A DNA stretch of 64,000 bases from Candidatus Enterococcus myersii (GTDB lineage: Bacteria; Bacillota; Bacilli; Lactobacillales; Enterococcaceae). Location: contig NZ_JAFLVT010000006.1 in NCBI RefSeq assembly GCF_017316025.1, positions 62,001-126,000 on the forward strand, in the 5' to 3' direction. Position numbers and translations under genes: made by a program. Shown here piece by piece: positions 23,509 to 33,553 of this stretch (position 1 is the stretch's first letter; each line of letters begins with the position of its first letter). The notes beneath the pieces were generated by a model. It searched no databases. It saw nothing but the letters and a program-made list of their open reading frames with translations, and had not been told where the DNA came from.

Positions 23509-23823
23509 ATGAAAATTGTAGCAGTAACAGCATGTCCCACAGGAATTGCGCACACTTATATGGCGCAAGAAGCGATTGAAAAAGAAGCAGCAAAAAGAGG
23601 GTATCAAGTAATGGTCGAAACACAAGGTAGTATGGGTATTGAAAATGAGCTGGAACAAGAAGACGTTGATGACGCTGATTTTGTCATTTTAGCTGTTGCG
23701 ATTGGCATTGAAGGGGAAGAACGCTTTGAAGAAAAAGACGGAGAAGGTAAGGTATTTACAGTTGATCCGGGCGAAGTGATTAAGCACCCTAGTGAAGTTT
23801 TTGATAAAGTAGAAAAATTATAA
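23509..23823 (+). CDS. PTS fructose-type EIIB
   Basis: This 104-residue protein has the phospho-cysteine in VTACPTGIAHTYMAQEA, the typical fructose-type EIIB motif. It is encoded as a separate subunit between EIIA and EIIC with short gaps and good ribosome-binding sites (AAGGAGG). Confidence 0.92.
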   Translation: MKIVAVTACPTGIAHTYMAQEAIEKEAAKRGYQVMVETQGSMGIENELEQEDVDDADFVILAVAIGIEGEERFEEKDGEGKVFTVDPGEVIKHPSEVFDKVEKL

Positions 23824-23830
23824 AAAGGGG

Positions 23831-24943
23831 ATGAAAAAAGTGGATAAAAAAGGGAATAAATTTTTCAAGGATTTACAAAAAGCATTTAATACAGGTGTAT
23901 CTTTCATGTTACCGGCAGTTGTAGTTGGAGGTATTTTTCTAGCAATTGCTTTGGCAACAGGTAAAGCAACCGATGCTGGTATGGAAATTACGAATCCATT
24001 TATGAAGAACTTGAATGATTTGGGTGCGGCTGGTTTTGCAATGATGATTCCTTTGTTATCTGGATATATTGCAAATGCTTTAGCAGGAAAACCAGCTTTG
24101 GCACCGGCTATGATCCTTGGTTTTGTAGCAAATAATCCCATTGGGGAAGGTCAGGTTAAAACTGGATTTTTAGGGGCTATGATCATGGGGGTAGCTGTTG
24201 GCTATTTTGTGAGATGGTGCAAAACATGGCAAGTACCTAATACAATTAAAACGATTATGCCAATTTTGATCGTACCAGTTGTAACAACTTTTGTTCTTGG
24301 CATGGTTTATATTTATATAATTGCTGTTCCAATTGGGGCTGCTATGGATTGGCTTGTAAAAGTTCTTGGCGAAATGCAAGGTGGAAGTGCTATTTTATTA
24401 GGTCTTATTATTGGGGCTATGACAGCGATTGATATGGGAGGACCAATTAATAAGACGGCAACGGCTTTCACTTTGGCCCTTATGTCCGAAGGAATCTATG
24501 CGCCAAATGGAGCTCACCGTATTGCTGTAGCTATCCCTCCATTAGCAATGGCGATTTCAACTTTTATTGATCGAAAAAAATATACTAATGAAGATAAAGA
24601 TTTGGGTGTTTCAGCATTATTTATGGGATTAATTGGCATCACTGAAGGAGCAATCCCGTTTGCCGTAAAAGATATTAAACGAGTGCTACCAGCCATTATC
24701 ATTGGTTCCGCAGTAGGCGGAGCGATTGGTATGGCAAATGGGGTGGAAGCTTTAGTACCCCATGGCGGATTAATTATTTTGCCAGTAGTGAATGGTAAAC
24801 TTTGGTATGTTATTGCAATGGCCATTGGTGTATTGGTTTCAGTAGCCATTCTTCATTTTACTAAGCCAGATTTGGTTGTTGAAAACAAAAAAGAAACAAA
24901 AGAACAAAAAAATAGTGTGGGTGGCGTTGAGCTTACGAAATAG
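23831..24943 (+). CDS. PTS fructose-type EIIC permease
   Basis: This 370-residue integral membrane protein has about nine or ten hydrophobic segments. The fructose-type signatures AFNTGVSFMLPAVVVGGIF, AIDMGGPINKTA and ITEGAIPFA are present. It forms the sugar channel for the EIIA and EIIB above. The substrate cannot be told from sequence. The downstream enzymes suggest a ketose or a pentitol-like sugar rather than plain fructose. Confidence 0.92.
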   Translation: MKKVDKKGNKFFKDLQKAFNTGVSFMLPAVVVGGIFLAIALATGKATDAGMEITNPFMKNLNDLGAAGFAMMIPLLSGYIANALAGKPALAPAMILGFVANNPIGEGQVKTGFLGAMIMGVAVGYFVRWCKTWQVPNTIKTIMPILIVPVVTTFVLGMVYIYIIAVPIGAAMDWLVKVLGEMQGGSAILLGLIIGAMTAIDMGGPINKTATAFTLALMSEGIYAPNGAHRIAVAIPPLAMAISTFIDRKKYTNEDKDLGVSALFMGLIGITEGAIPFAVKDIKRVLPAIIIGSAVGGAIGMANGVEALVPHGGLIILPVVNGKLWYVIAMAIGVLVSVAILHFTKPDLVVENKKETKEQKNSVGGVELTK

Positions 24944-25050
24944 ATAAGTTTAATAGAATTCCCATATGGAGAAAACCGGCTTGTTTAGTTAAAACTAGCT
25001 GGTTTTCCTTTAGCAAGAGAAATTTGCAACAACTTTTCTTGTGACAAAAA

Positions 25051-25099
25051 CTTCTTGCAATAAATTGTTATATTCAGCAAAAATAGTCAGTTTTATACT
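25051..25099 (+). promoter_or_regulatory. Second activator-type promoter sharing the PRD-operon box
   Basis: CTTGCAATAAATTGTTATATTCA mirrors the block before the PRD gene. TATTCA (25071-25076) and TATACT (25094-25099) are 17 bases apart, exactly as in the first promoter. A TTGCAACAA copy also occurs at 25024-25032. No good cre is seen here. Confidence 0.7.
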
Positions 25100-25141
25100 T
25101 TAGTCAAAAGATAAATAAAATTTGAGAGGAGATTATTATCA

Positions 25142-26416
25142 ATGAGTAAATTACCAATTAAAGAAGTCGTTCAAGGGCTGTTACAATTACAAGAAACAGG
25201 AGAAAGTGCCACATTATTAGGGATTGGACCTATGTCAAAAAATTGTGTCCAAGCAACACTAGAATTATCACAAGAAGATGATTATCCGGTCATGTTTATC
25301 GCATCTCGAAATCAGGTGGATGCAGATGAATTAGGCGGCGGTTATGTAAATGGATGGAATCAGTTTACTTTTGCCGCAGCAGTAAAAGAAGTAGCTGAAG
25401 CAATCAATTATGATAATTTATATTACTTATGTCGCGATCACGGTGGGCCTTGGCAACGTGATAAAGAACGAAATGATCATCTACCTACAGAAAAAGCTAT
25501 GGAGTTAGGGAAGAAATCTTATGTTGCCGATATTGAAGCTGGATTTGATCTTCTTATGATTGATCCTACCAAAGACCCCTTTGAAGTCGGAAAAGTCATT
25601 CCGCTAGATACTGTGCTTGAGCGGACGGTAGATTTAATTGAATTTTGTGAGGAAGAAAGAAAAAAACGTGATTTACCCGAAATTGGTTATGAAGTAGGTA
25701 CCGAAGAAACAAATGGAGGGCTAACTTCTACAGAAACATATGAAACATTTATTACACAACTGAAAAAAGAATTAGAAAACAAAGGATTACCAATGCCAAC
25801 CTTTATTGTAGGACAAACTGGAACCTTGACACGTAAAACTGAACAAGTTGGAACGTTCAACTTTAAAAATGCTTACGATTTAGCACAAATGGCAAAAAAA
25901 TATGGTGTTGGCTTAAAAGAACACAATGGTGATTATTTGGATGATGTAACATTATTAGAACACATCCCTTCACAAATTACCGCTACAAATGTTGCACCAC
26001 AATATGGCACAGAAGAAACACGAGCATATTTGAATTTAGCAGCTGTTGAGGAAAAACTTGTGGAATATGGTCTTATTAGCAATCCTTCTAATACAAAAAA
26101 TACATTATTAGAGCACGCCATTAAGAGTGAACGTTGGCGCAAATGGATGGTTGGTGATCAAAAAAATTTAACAGTAGAACAAATTATGGATAGCGACGAT
26201 TCCACTTTACAATCTGAAATATTAGATATTGCGGGTCACTATACATTCAATGATGATGCTGTAAAAGCTGAAATTAACAAAATGTATCAAAATTTAGCGC
26301 AACATAATATTGATGGTAATCGTTATGTGATTGACCATATCAAACGACCAATTCGCGATTATGCAGAGTGTTATAACTTAAAAGGTGTGACAACACGCAT
26401 TAAAAAATTAAGCTAG
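25142..26416 (+). CDS. GatZ/KbaZ-like tagatose-bisphosphate aldolase subunit family protein
   Basis: This 424-residue protein belongs to the GatZ/KbaZ group. The visible features are [71 protein letters not shown] and VGQTGTLT. In enterobacteria this subunit supports the catalytic aldolase GatY/KbaY. No GatY homologue is in the window, so it may act alone on a related ketose phosphate. It is first in a unit with transaldolase and transketolase. Confidence 0.75.
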   Translation: MSKLPIKEVVQGLLQLQETGESATLLGIGPMSKNCVQATLELSQEDDYPVMFIASRNQVDADELGGGYVNGWNQFTFAAAVKEVAEAINYDNLYYLCRDHGGPWQRDKERNDHLPTEKAMELGKKSYVADIEAGFDLLMIDPTKDPFEVGKVIPLDTVLERTVDLIEFCEEERKKRDLPEIGYEVGTEETNGGLTSTETYETFITQLKKELENKGLPMPTFIVGQTGTLTRKTEQVGTFNFKNAYDLAQMAKKYGVGLKEHNGDYLDDVTLLEHIPSQITATNVAPQYGTEETRAYLNLAAVEEKLVEYGLISNPSNTKNTLLEHAIKSERWRKWMVGDQKNLTVEQIMDSDDSTLQSEILDIAGHYTFNDDAVKAEINKMYQNLAQHNIDGNRYVIDHIKRPIRDYAECYNLKGVTTRIKKLS

Positions 26417-26429
26417 TAAGGAGATAATG

Positions 26430-27074
26430 ATGAAATTCTTTTTGGATACAGCAAACGTAGATGATATTAGGCGAATTGATTCATTAGGTTTAGTTGATGG
26501 CGTTACAACGAATCCTTCAATTATTGCAAAAGAGGGTCGCGACTTTGAAGAAGTTATAAAGGAAATAGCTTCCATTACGAGTGGACCCGTTAGCGCAGAA
26601 GTTATCGCATTAAAAGCAGATGAAATGGTTGCGGAAGCACATCAAATATCAAAATGGGGAGAAAATGTCGTAGTAAAAATTCCGATGACTGAAGAAGGCT
26701 TAAAAGCTGTCCATATCCTATCGCAAGAAGGAATAAAAACGAATGTTACTTTGATATTTTCTGTATCACAAGGATTAATGGCTATGAAGGCTGGAGCTAC
26801 TTTTATTAGTCCTTTTATTGGGAGGTTAGAAGATATTGGTTCAAATGCAACTGAATTAATTGCAGACCTCAGAAAAATAATCGATATGTATCAATTTGAT
26901 AGTGAAATTATTGCAGCCAGTATACGGACACCATATCAATTAGAATCTGTCTCTAAATTAGGGGCACATATTGCCACCATACCAGGGGAATTATTCCCCA
27001 AATTATGGACGCATCCCTTGACTGATCAAGGAATTCAATCTTTTTTAGCTGATTGGAGTAAATTTAATAAATAG
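26430..27074 (+). CDS. tal: Transaldolase (small TalC/MipB-type)
   Basis: This 214-residue class I aldolase has the Schiff-base lysine Lys83 in NVVVKIPMT and the family patterns [12 protein letters not shown] and [15 protein letters not shown]. The motif ISPFIGRL carries Phe where fructose-6-phosphate aldolases have Tyr. That favours true transaldolase activity, moving dihydroxyacetone units between sugar phosphates. I chose the second of two tandem ATGs, six bases after AAGGAG. It pairs functionally with the transketolase downstream. Confidence 0.88.
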   Translation: MKFFLDTANVDDIRRIDSLGLVDGVTTNPSIIAKEGRDFEEVIKEIASITSGPVSAEVIALKADEMVAEAHQISKWGENVVVKIPMTEEGLKAVHILSQEGIKTNVTLIFSVSQGLMAMKAGATFISPFIGRLEDIGSNATELIADLRKIIDMYQFDSEIIAASIRTPYQLESVSKLGAHIATIPGELFPKLWTHPLTDQGIQSFLADWSKFNK

Positions 27075-27076
27075 AC

Positions 27077-27114
27077 AAAAAAGAATAGCTGACATTTGTT
27101 GGCTATTCTTTTTT
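27077..27114 (+). terminator. Terminator-like hairpin between transaldolase and transketolase
   Basis: AAAAAAGAATAGC pairs with GGCTATTCTTTTTT around a short loop. It may attenuate transcription into the transketolase gene. Confidence 0.65.
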
Positions 27115-27128
27115 AAAAGGAGAAAATT

Positions 27129-29126
27129 ATGTTTAAACAAATAGATCAAAAAGCGATCAATACTATTCGTGCTCTCAGTGTCGATGCTATTCATAAAGCC
27201 AATTCAGGGCATCCAGGATTGCCACTAGGCGCTGCACCAATGGCCTATGTTTTATGGACGAAATTTTTAAAAATTAACCCATTAACCTCAACTAATTGGA
27301 CAAATAGAGATCGATTTATTTTATCAGCAGGGCATGGTTCTGCCTTGTTGTATAGTTTGTTGCACTTATCCGGTTATGAGGTAAGTTTAGAAGATATGAA
27401 AAACTTTCGCCAATGGGATTCAAAAACACCGGGACATCCCGAAGTGGGGCATACCGATGGGGTAGAAGCAACGACTGGACCACTTGGACAAGGTATTGCG
27501 ATGGCTGTAGGGATGGCAATGTCAGAAGCTCATTTATCAGCAGAATATAATAAAGAGAAATTTAAAATTGTTGATCACAATACGTATGTTTTATGTGGCG
27601 ATGGAGATTTAATGGAAGGTGTCTCACAAGAAGCTTGCTCTTTAGCAGGCCATCTTAAATTAGGAAAATTGATTGCATTATATGATTCTAACGACATTTC
27701 TTTAGATGGACCAACAAGTAAGTCATTTACAGAAAATGTAGGTGAACGCTTTAAAGCATATGGCTGGGAACATATTTTAGTAGAAGATGGCAATGATCTT
27801 AATGAAATTTATGAAGCTATAAAAAGTGCCAAAGAAAATACTGCTCAGCCTACACTTATAGAGGTGAAGACAGTAATCGGTTTTGGCTCAGAACATCAAG
27901 GGACATCTAAAGTACATGGTTCACCACTAAATGAAAAGGATATTCGTTCAATAAAAGAATCTTATGGCTTTGATGCTAATTCTAATTTTAAAGTAGATAA
28001 AGATGTCAGAAGTCATTTTATTTCAGAAATAGTTCTTCCCGGATCCGCGCTAGAAAAGGCATGGAATGAACAATTTACACAATATCAAAATGCTTATCCC
28101 AAAATGGCTACTCAATATACTCAAGCATTTAAGGGAACGTTACCTAAGGATTGGGAAAAAGAGCTGCAGTTTGAAATCTCAGAAGTGAATATTGCCAGTC
28201 GTTCTAGTAGTCAACGTATCATTCAGTCACTAGCTGACCGCATTCCGTATCTTTGGGGTGGATCAGCTGATTTATCAGCTTCTAATAATACAATGATAGC
28301 TAATACGACAGAATTCCAAGCCAATAATTATCAGGGAAGAAATATTTGGTTTGGTGTTCGAGAATTTGCAATGGCAGCAATTATGAATGGTATTCAGCTT
28401 CATGGCGGAACAAGAATTTATGGGGGTACATTCTTTGTATTTGTTGATTACTTACGTGCAGCCATTAGGCTTAGTGCGTTACAAAACTTACCTGTAACTT
28501 ATGTGCTTACACACGATTCCATAGCTGTTGGGGAAGACGGCCCGACGCATGAGCCGGTAGAGCAACTTGCAAGTTTACGTTGTATGCCAAATCTTAATGT
28601 TATTCGTCCTGCGGATCATAATGAAACTATAGAAGCTTGGAAAATTGCAGTAAAATCCAATCAAACCCCCACGGTTTTGGTTCTCAGTAGACAAAATTTG
28701 CCAACCTTATCTGATGTAGCACAAAATGTAAAAAATGGCGTTAAAAAAGGTGGCTATATTATTTCTCCGTCCAAAGGTTCTCTTCCAGCGGGTATTTTAA
28801 TTGCTACAGGATCAGAAGTTCACTTAGCAATCAAAGCACAAGAAGAATTGCTTAGAAGAGGGATTGATGTATCGGTAGTATCGCTACCATCGTTTAGATT
28901 ATTTGAAGCTCAAAGTGAAGAATATAAAGAGAAAATACTACCAAAAGAGGTAGCAAAAAGGTTATCTATAGAAATGGGTTCGAGTTTTGGTTGGGAAAGA
29001 TACGTTGGTGATCAGGGTAAAATAATGAGTATTGATAAATTCGGCGCAAGTGCACCAGGTGAGTTGGTGGTAGAAAACTATGGATTTACTGTTGCAAATA
29101 TTGTGCGCTTATTTGAGGCGCTATAA
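27129..29126 (+). CDS. tkt: Transketolase
   Basis: This 665-residue thiamine-diphosphate enzyme transfers two-carbon units in the non-oxidative pentose phosphate pathway. The diphosphate/Mg motif [13 protein letters not shown] lies near residue 157. The catalytic glutamate is in [11 protein letters not shown] (about residue 412), and [15 protein letters not shown] is intact. A complete bacterial-type transketolase inside a PTS operon is probably a second, sugar-specific copy next to a housekeeping one elsewhere. That second copy cannot be checked here. Confidence 0.95.
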   Translation: MFKQIDQKAINTIRALSVDAIHKANSGHPGLPLGAAPMAYVLWTKFLKINPLTSTNWTNRDRFILSAGHGSALLYSLLHLSGYEVSLEDMKNFRQWDSKTPGHPEVGHTDGVEATTGPLGQGIAMAVGMAMSEAHLSAEYNKEKFKIVDHNTYVLCGDGDLMEGVSQEACSLAGHLKLGKLIALYDSNDISLDGPTSKSFTENVGERFKAYGWEHILVEDGNDLNEIYEAIKSAKENTAQPTLIEVKTVIGFGSEHQGTSKVHGSPLNEKDIRSIKESYGFDANSNFKVDKDVRSHFISEIVLPGSALEKAWNEQFTQYQNAYPKMATQYTQAFKGTLPKDWEKELQFEISEVNIASRSSSQRIIQSLADRIPYLWGGSADLSASNNTMIANTTEFQANNYQGRNIWFGVREFAMAAIMNGIQLHGGTRIYGGTFFVFVDYLRAAIRLSALQNLPVTYVLTHDSIAVGEDGPTHEPVEQLASLRCMPNLNVIRPADHNETIEAWKIAVKSNQTPTVLVLSRQNLPTLSDVAQNVKNGVKKGGYIISPSKGSLPAGILIATGSEVHLAIKAQEELLRRGIDVSVVSLPSFRLFEAQSEEYKEKILPKEVAKRLSIEMGSSFGWERYVGDQGKIMSIDKFGASAPGELVVENYGFTVANIVRLFEAL

Positions 29127-29223
29127 TATTTGGATGATAATACTATAGTAACAAGAGATAACGAAATAAACTTAATCTGCTAAAGATTGTTATTGAAATC
29201 TTAGCAATAGAGGAAAGATATCT

Positions 29224-29934
29224 ATGGTGAATATAATTTTTGATGTCGATGATACATTGTACGATCAAATGACCCCTTTTAAAAAAGCACTTAGAGAAAA
29301 TTTTGAATTTGTGAAGACTGATGAAATAGCAGGTATTTTTAAAGCGAGTAGGTCATATAGTGATCAAGTCTTTAACCAATCTGAACAAGGAGAAATCACT
29401 ACTGAAAATATGCATATCTATCGGATAAAGCATGCTTTACAGGACTATGGGTATCGTATTTCGGATAAAGAAGCACTTGATTTTCAAAAAGTATATACAA
29501 AAAAACAAAACGAAATTACTATTTTTGCAGGAATGAAGGATATTTTGTCGCTATGCCAAAAGAGCCATGTTAACTTAGGAATAATCACCAATGGTCCCAA
29601 AAATCATCAATGGAATAAAATTTATCAACTAGACTTATTACAGTGGATAAAGTATGAACGCATAATTATTTCTGGTGAAGTTGGTGTTGCAAAGCCTAAT
29701 CCGGAAATATTTTTTATAATGGAAAATAAATTTTCAGAATCAGACAAAACAGATTTTTATTATGTTGGCGATAATTTTACGAATGATATTGTCGGTGCTG
29801 CACAGTCTGGTTGGAACACCGTTTGGTTTAATCACAGAAGAAATTTACCGACGCCGACGCATACACGAATTGATGCTTCATATACAGTTAGTAATACAGT
29901 GGAGTTGTTGGCGATCATTAATAAAATCATATAG
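29224..29934 (+). CDS. HAD-superfamily hydrolase
   Basis: This 236-residue phosphatase-like protein has HAD motif I FDVDDTLYD, motif II IITNG, motif III GVAKPNPEIF with lysine, and motif IV VGDNFTNDIVGA. The helical cap between motifs I and II is of the C1 type. All catalytic residues are present, so it should be active. The substrate is unknown. The 97-base gap after tkt leaves it unclear whether it belongs to that operon. Confidence 0.85.
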   Translation: MVNIIFDVDDTLYDQMTPFKKALRENFEFVKTDEIAGIFKASRSYSDQVFNQSEQGEITTENMHIYRIKHALQDYGYRISDKEALDFQKVYTKKQNEITIFAGMKDILSLCQKSHVNLGIITNGPKNHQWNKIYQLDLLQWIKYERIIISGEVGVAKPNPEIFFIMENKFSESDKTDFYYVGDNFTNDIVGAAQSGWNTVWFNHRRNLPTPTHTRIDASYTVSNTVELLAIINKII

Positions 29935-29972
29935 AAAGATATTATTAAAGTGAGCTTCCATCAAAAAATAAA

Positions 29973-30047
29973 GCCGCCCAATCCCAAGCTAAAAAGCTTT
30001 TTAACACTTTTTTAAAGCTTGCTTTAAAGGGATGGGCAGCACTTTTT
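29973..30047. terminator. Large palindromic terminator-like element before dnaB
   Basis: GCCGCCCAATCCC pairs with GGGATGGGCAGC and encloses a second hairpin (AAAGC/GCTTT types). A short T-run follows. Confidence 0.6.
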
Positions 30048-30083
30048 GACGCATTTTTTCTCTTGGGAGGCACTTGCCATATA

Positions 30084-30112
30084 TTGTACTTTTACTGAAA
30101 GTTATGTAAAAT
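30084..30112 (+). promoter_or_regulatory. dnaB promoter
   Basis: TTGTAC (30084-30089) and TAAAAT (30107-30112) are separated by 17 bases, 36 bases before the dnaB start. Confidence 0.6.
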
Positions 30113-30147
30113 TAGTAGACTGAAAACTTTTAGGAGCGATTATAATT

Positions 30148-31521
30148 ATGGCAGTAGAAGATATGTGGCAAGACCGCATGCCGCCGCAAGATATTCAAGC
30201 GGAGCAGGCTGTTTTAGGTTCGATTTTTTTGGCTCCCGATGAGCTGATTAATGCGATGGAAGTTTTGAGTGCCAAAGATTTTTATCAGCGGCGCCATCAG
30301 CTGATTTACCAAGCGATGATTAATTTATTTGATCGTAATGAAGCCGTTGACGTGGTGACGTTAAAAGCAGAATTGGAAAGAGGCAATGCTTTAGAAGATG
30401 TCGGTAGTGTCGGCTATTTAGTTGAATTATCCCAAGCGACGCCTTATGCAGGCAGCATTGGCTTTTATGCGAAAATTGTCGCAGACAAAGCATTATTGCG
30501 CAATTTAATCCAGGCTGCAAATAAAATTGTTGCCGCCGGGTATGAACAAGATGAAGACGTTTCGGCCATTGTCGAAGATGCAGAACGGGGAATTTTGGAG
30601 GTTTCTGAGCGCCGTAATAGTAATGGTTTCCAAGCCATTGAGGACGTGCTGCAAGAAACCTTCCGCAACATCGATCAATTAGCGCAAAACGATGAAGCCA
30701 TCACGGGGATTCCAACTGGTTATCCGGCATTAGATAAAATGACGGCTGGTTTGCAGCAAGGGGAATTAATTATCTTAGCTGCCCGGCCCGCGGTGGGGAA
30801 AACTGCCTTTGCATTAAATATCGCCCAAAATATTGGGACGAAAACCGATGCCTCGGTGGCGATTTTTAGTCTGGAAATGGATGCGGAATCGTTAGTTAAG
30901 CGGATGCTTTGTGCCGAAGGTCTGATTGACGCAGGGCATTTGAAGACCGGTCAATTAACCGATGAAGAGTGGGGCAATTTAGTGGTGGCAATGGGAAGTT
31001 TATCCCGTGCCAGCATTTTTATCGACGATACCCCGGGGATTAAAGTTTCTGAGATTCGCGCCCGTTGTCGTCGCTTAGCCCAAGAAAAAAAAGATTTGGG
31101 TTTGATTTTAATCGATTATTTGCAATTGATTGAAGGGACTGGACGGGAAAATCGCCAACAAGAAGTTTCTGAAATTTCCCGGCAGTTGAAAAAATTGGCA
31201 AAAGAATTAAAAGTGCCGGTTATTGCCTTATCTCAGCTTTCCCGTGGGGTAGAACAACGGCAAGATAAACGGCCAGTGATGTCTGATATTCGGGAATCTG
31301 GTTCCATTGAGCAAGATGCCGATATCGTTGCCTTTTTATACCGGGATGATTATTATCAACGGGATTCAGACGATCCAGATGAACAAGAAGACACCCGCGA
31401 TAATATTATCGAAGTTATTATCGAAAAAAACCGTTCCGGCGCCAGAGGGACGGTGGAATTGATGTTTATTAAAGAATACAATAAGTTTTCGTCGCTTTCT
31501 CTGCGGGAGGACGCCATGTAA
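30148..31521 (+). CDS. dnaB: Replicative DNA helicase DnaB/DnaC
   Basis: This 457-residue hexameric 5'-3' helicase unwinds DNA at the fork. The N-terminal primase-interaction domain begins at PPQDIQAEQAVLGSIF. The RecA-like motor carries Walker A (LAARPAVGKTAFALNIA), Walker B (LGLILIDYLQLI) and ALSQLSRGVEQR. The C-terminus is normal. Confidence 0.97.
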   Translation: MAVEDMWQDRMPPQDIQAEQAVLGSIFLAPDELINAMEVLSAKDFYQRRHQLIYQAMINLFDRNEAVDVVTLKAELERGNALEDVGSVGYLVELSQATPYAGSIGFYAKIVADKALLRNLIQAANKIVAAGYEQDEDVSAIVEDAERGILEVSERRNSNGFQAIEDVLQETFRNIDQLAQNDEAITGIPTGYPALDKMTAGLQQGELIILAARPAVGKTAFALNIAQNIGTKTDASVAIFSLEMDAESLVKRMLCAEGLIDAGHLKTGQLTDEEWGNLVVAMGSLSRASIFIDDTPGIKVSEIRARCRRLAQEKKDLGLILIDYLQLIEGTGRENRQQEVSEISRQLKKLAKELKVPVIALSQLSRGVEQRQDKRPVMSDIRESGSIEQDADIVAFLYRDDYYQRDSDDPDEQEDTRDNIIEVIIEKNRSGARGTVELMFIKEYNKFSSLSLREDAM

Positions 31522-31536
31522 CGTAAGATGAATAAA

Positions 31537-31583
31537 AGCGGTTGTGATAAAGGAGAGTTTGCCTTTGTCACAACCGTTTTTTT
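31537..31583 (+). terminator. Terminator after dnaB
   Basis: CGGTTGTGATAAAGG pairs with CCTTTGTCACAACCG, followed by T residues. Confidence 0.9.
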
Positions 31584-31715
31584 AGTTTTTTGTTGTGGTA
31601 GTTGTTAAAAAGGGTCCCTGTGTCTTTTTAAAACTAAAATTTAGTAAAAGGTTGTAGAAGGGTTTTTGTAACTGATCGCTCAAGGTTTGCGACAAACGGC
31701 TGCTTATAATTTTTT

Positions 31716-32546
31716 TTAACGAAAAGCGGTAATTTTGTGTTGGTTGTCATACCAGGTTTCGTAATCTTCGCATAATGATTGAACGGCTTTATGGTGGCGC
31801 AGCGTGTCGTAGTGGGGGTAGAAAAACTGATTGGGCCAATAGCGTTGTCTGCTGTCAATTTCACTGCAAGCGGCGTTAATCAAAGGTGTAGGATCGATGC
31901 TTAAGTATTTGGCGACCGAATCGATTTGGGTGAGACGATCATAATTTTCTTCTTTTTTAATTTGGGTATGCAAAATGAAGGCTTTACTCATGCAGTGAAT
32001 CAGAGCAGTTTTTTTAATGGGGATGACACAATCAAAACCTAATAAAGTTTTGACAATATTCTGATGGTTGGCGCAGTAAAAATCAGCCAGAATAATCGGA
32101 TTGATCCAGACCGTGTTTTTTGGGGCGGTCTTGCTACCAGTTAAGGGTAAAAGGCAAAAATCACGGGTAGCAAAAGGTGCTTTTTTGAAGTGGTAAAGGC
32201 TTGCGACGGCTTCAAAATAAAGTTCGCTGTCTTGGCAGCGGTAGGCAGGGAGGATGCGCTTTTTAAGTAATTGTGTCGGCGTACCATAAACTAGCGCCAA
32301 CCCCTCATCACTAAAAACAAGAGAATACTGGCATTTTAGTTTTTCGTAGGGGATTAAAGCATAATATGTTTTGCCAAGGGAAAGCTCGGCATGGGGAATA
32401 AGCTGATCAGCCAGCTGATGACGAGAATCTTTGGTCAAAATAAAAGGTTGCTGCGGCAAGAAAGGGGAGATTTTAGCTCGAATTAGACTGATTTCGGGAC
32501 GTAAATGGAACTTTAAACAGTTTTCGTCAATTGGGACATAGGTCAT
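31716..32546 (-). CDS. ComK-like competence regulator (putative)
   Basis: This 276-residue protein shows a weak but patterned likeness to ComK in its second half: LLPLTGSK with TVWINP and ILADF, then IPIKKTALIHCMSKAFILHTQI, matching the ComK order of a short beta segment, a WI element and a helix. It is longer than Bacillus ComK (about 190 residues). The start was set at an ATG (32544-32546) seven bases after AAGGAAG rather than at a longer open frame. The gene is divergent from a sigma-like gene, which supports a competence or regulatory role. No biochemical claim is made. Confidence 0.5.
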   Translation of the reverse strand: MTYVPIDENCLKFHLRPEISLIRAKISPFLPQQPFILTKDSRHQLADQLIPHAELSLGKTYYALIPYEKLKCQYSLVFSDEGLALVYGTPTQLLKKRILPAYRCQDSELYFEAVASLYHFKKAPFATRDFCLLPLTGSKTAPKNTVWINPIILADFYCANHQNIVKTLLGFDCVIPIKKTALIHCMSKAFILHTQIKKEENYDRLTQIDSVAKYLSIDPTPLINAACSEIDSRQRYWPNQFFYPHYDTLRHHKAVQSLCEDYETWYDNQHKITAFR

Positions 32547-32709
32547 TGAATCGCTTCCTTTCAAAAAGAACTTTAATTAACTATAGCTATTTTTTTGCAG
32601 GGTTGTCAGCTAAAATGGGGTTCTTTTGCTGTTTATTTTTAGGTAGCAGTAAGTCTTCTTTTTCTAAAATATAGTTACCGGCCGGAATAAAGCAAAAGAG
32701 GAAATTTAG

Positions 32710-33267
32710 ATGAAAGAACAATTGATGAATGAAGCGTTGGAGCACTACGATACCTTGTTTCGTCGCGTTTTAGCTAAAGAGAATATCTTTGTGCAAAATA
32801 GTGAGTATGATGACTGTCTGCAAGAGATGCGCTTTAATTTAATTGAGCTGCTGCATGATTATCGGGATTTGGAAATTTTCAAAGAAGATTACAATAACAG
32901 TTATCTATTTCGCCGTTTTCAGTGGCTTTGCCAAGACTGTCGTCGCAAATATTTAAAGCGACCAGAAACATTGCTAGAAGAAGACGCCGAGCAAATTCAG
33001 GCGCCCTTTGATTTTATCGCAGACATTGAATTAGCGGAAATGCTGCAGCAAATTTATCTAGAACTAAGTGAAAGTGAACAGCGGGCTTTTACTTCGTTAC
33101 TTATTGACAGTCACCAGCTGCAGGATAATAAAACAGCTACAAGACAGTTTCCTTTGAAATATCCCAAAAGTAAGCCGCAAAAGAAAATTTCCCGCCAAGT
33201 GCGGGCTTATTACCGCAAAAAATTGCGGCGCGTCCGCAGTCAAATAAAAAAGGCGATGGAAAAATAA
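32710..33267 (+). CDS. Sigma-70-like factor, SigH/ComX type (putative)
   Basis: This 185-residue protein has a region-2-like part (EYDDCLQEMRFNLIELLHDY, NNSYLFRRFQWLCQDCRRKYLKR) and a region-4-like part rich in Arg and Lys (LSESEQRAFTSLLI ... KISRQVRAYYRKKLRRVRSQI). This matches short alternative sigma factors such as the competence sigma of lactobacilli and streptococci. It is divergently placed with a ComK-like gene. It has no other close neighbours. Confidence 0.6.
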   Translation: MKEQLMNEALEHYDTLFRRVLAKENIFVQNSEYDDCLQEMRFNLIELLHDYRDLEIFKEDYNNSYLFRRFQWLCQDCRRKYLKRPETLLEEDAEQIQAPFDFIADIELAEMLQQIYLELSESEQRAFTSLLIDSHQLQDNKTATRQFPLKYPKSKPQKKISRQVRAYYRKKLRRVRSQIKKAMEK

Positions 33268-33340
33268 GGCTGCAATGCACTTGTCTGAAATAAAAGATAA
33301 GTAATGGGAGAGTTGATGGTATTGAAAAAGCAAAAAAATT

Positions 33341-33356
33341 TGTTTCACATGAAACA
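33341..33356 (+). other. parS-like site, one mismatch
   Basis: TGTTTCACATGAAACA is the reverse complement of the variant site at 13.63 kb. It lies after the sigma-like gene. Confidence 0.75.
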
Positions 33357-33486
33357 TTTTGAGATAAAAGTCTGAGAATAGGGGCGTTTTTAGCCAGGTG
33401 GTCAAGTGATTAGCCAAATTTGAAAGACAGCAATCCGAGATTGTTTTAGTTTTCTCTTAAGTATTTTAAGCCAAATTGACGCCACA

Positions 33487-33529
33487 ATAGCTGTTAGTGT
33501 ACTGTTTTGTGTAGTACACTAACAGCTAT
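33487..33529. other. Perfect 16-base inverted repeat before the VanZ gene
   Basis: ATAGCTGTTAGTGTAC (33487-33502) is exactly complementary to GTACACTAACAGCTAT (33514-33529) with an 11-base loop. A TATTTTT tail follows, and the gene starts 25 bases later. It may be an attenuator or an operator. Confidence 0.75.
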
Positions 33530-33553
33530 ATTTTTCCAAATGGAGGAAATAAC

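Noticed and set aside
25406-25416. Eleven-base identity (AATTATGATAA) to the putative TldR guide
   Set aside because: It lies inside a coding region, lacks the TTTAA motif and the first guide base, and is AT-rich, so chance is likely. It also shows that short guide matches must be read with care.
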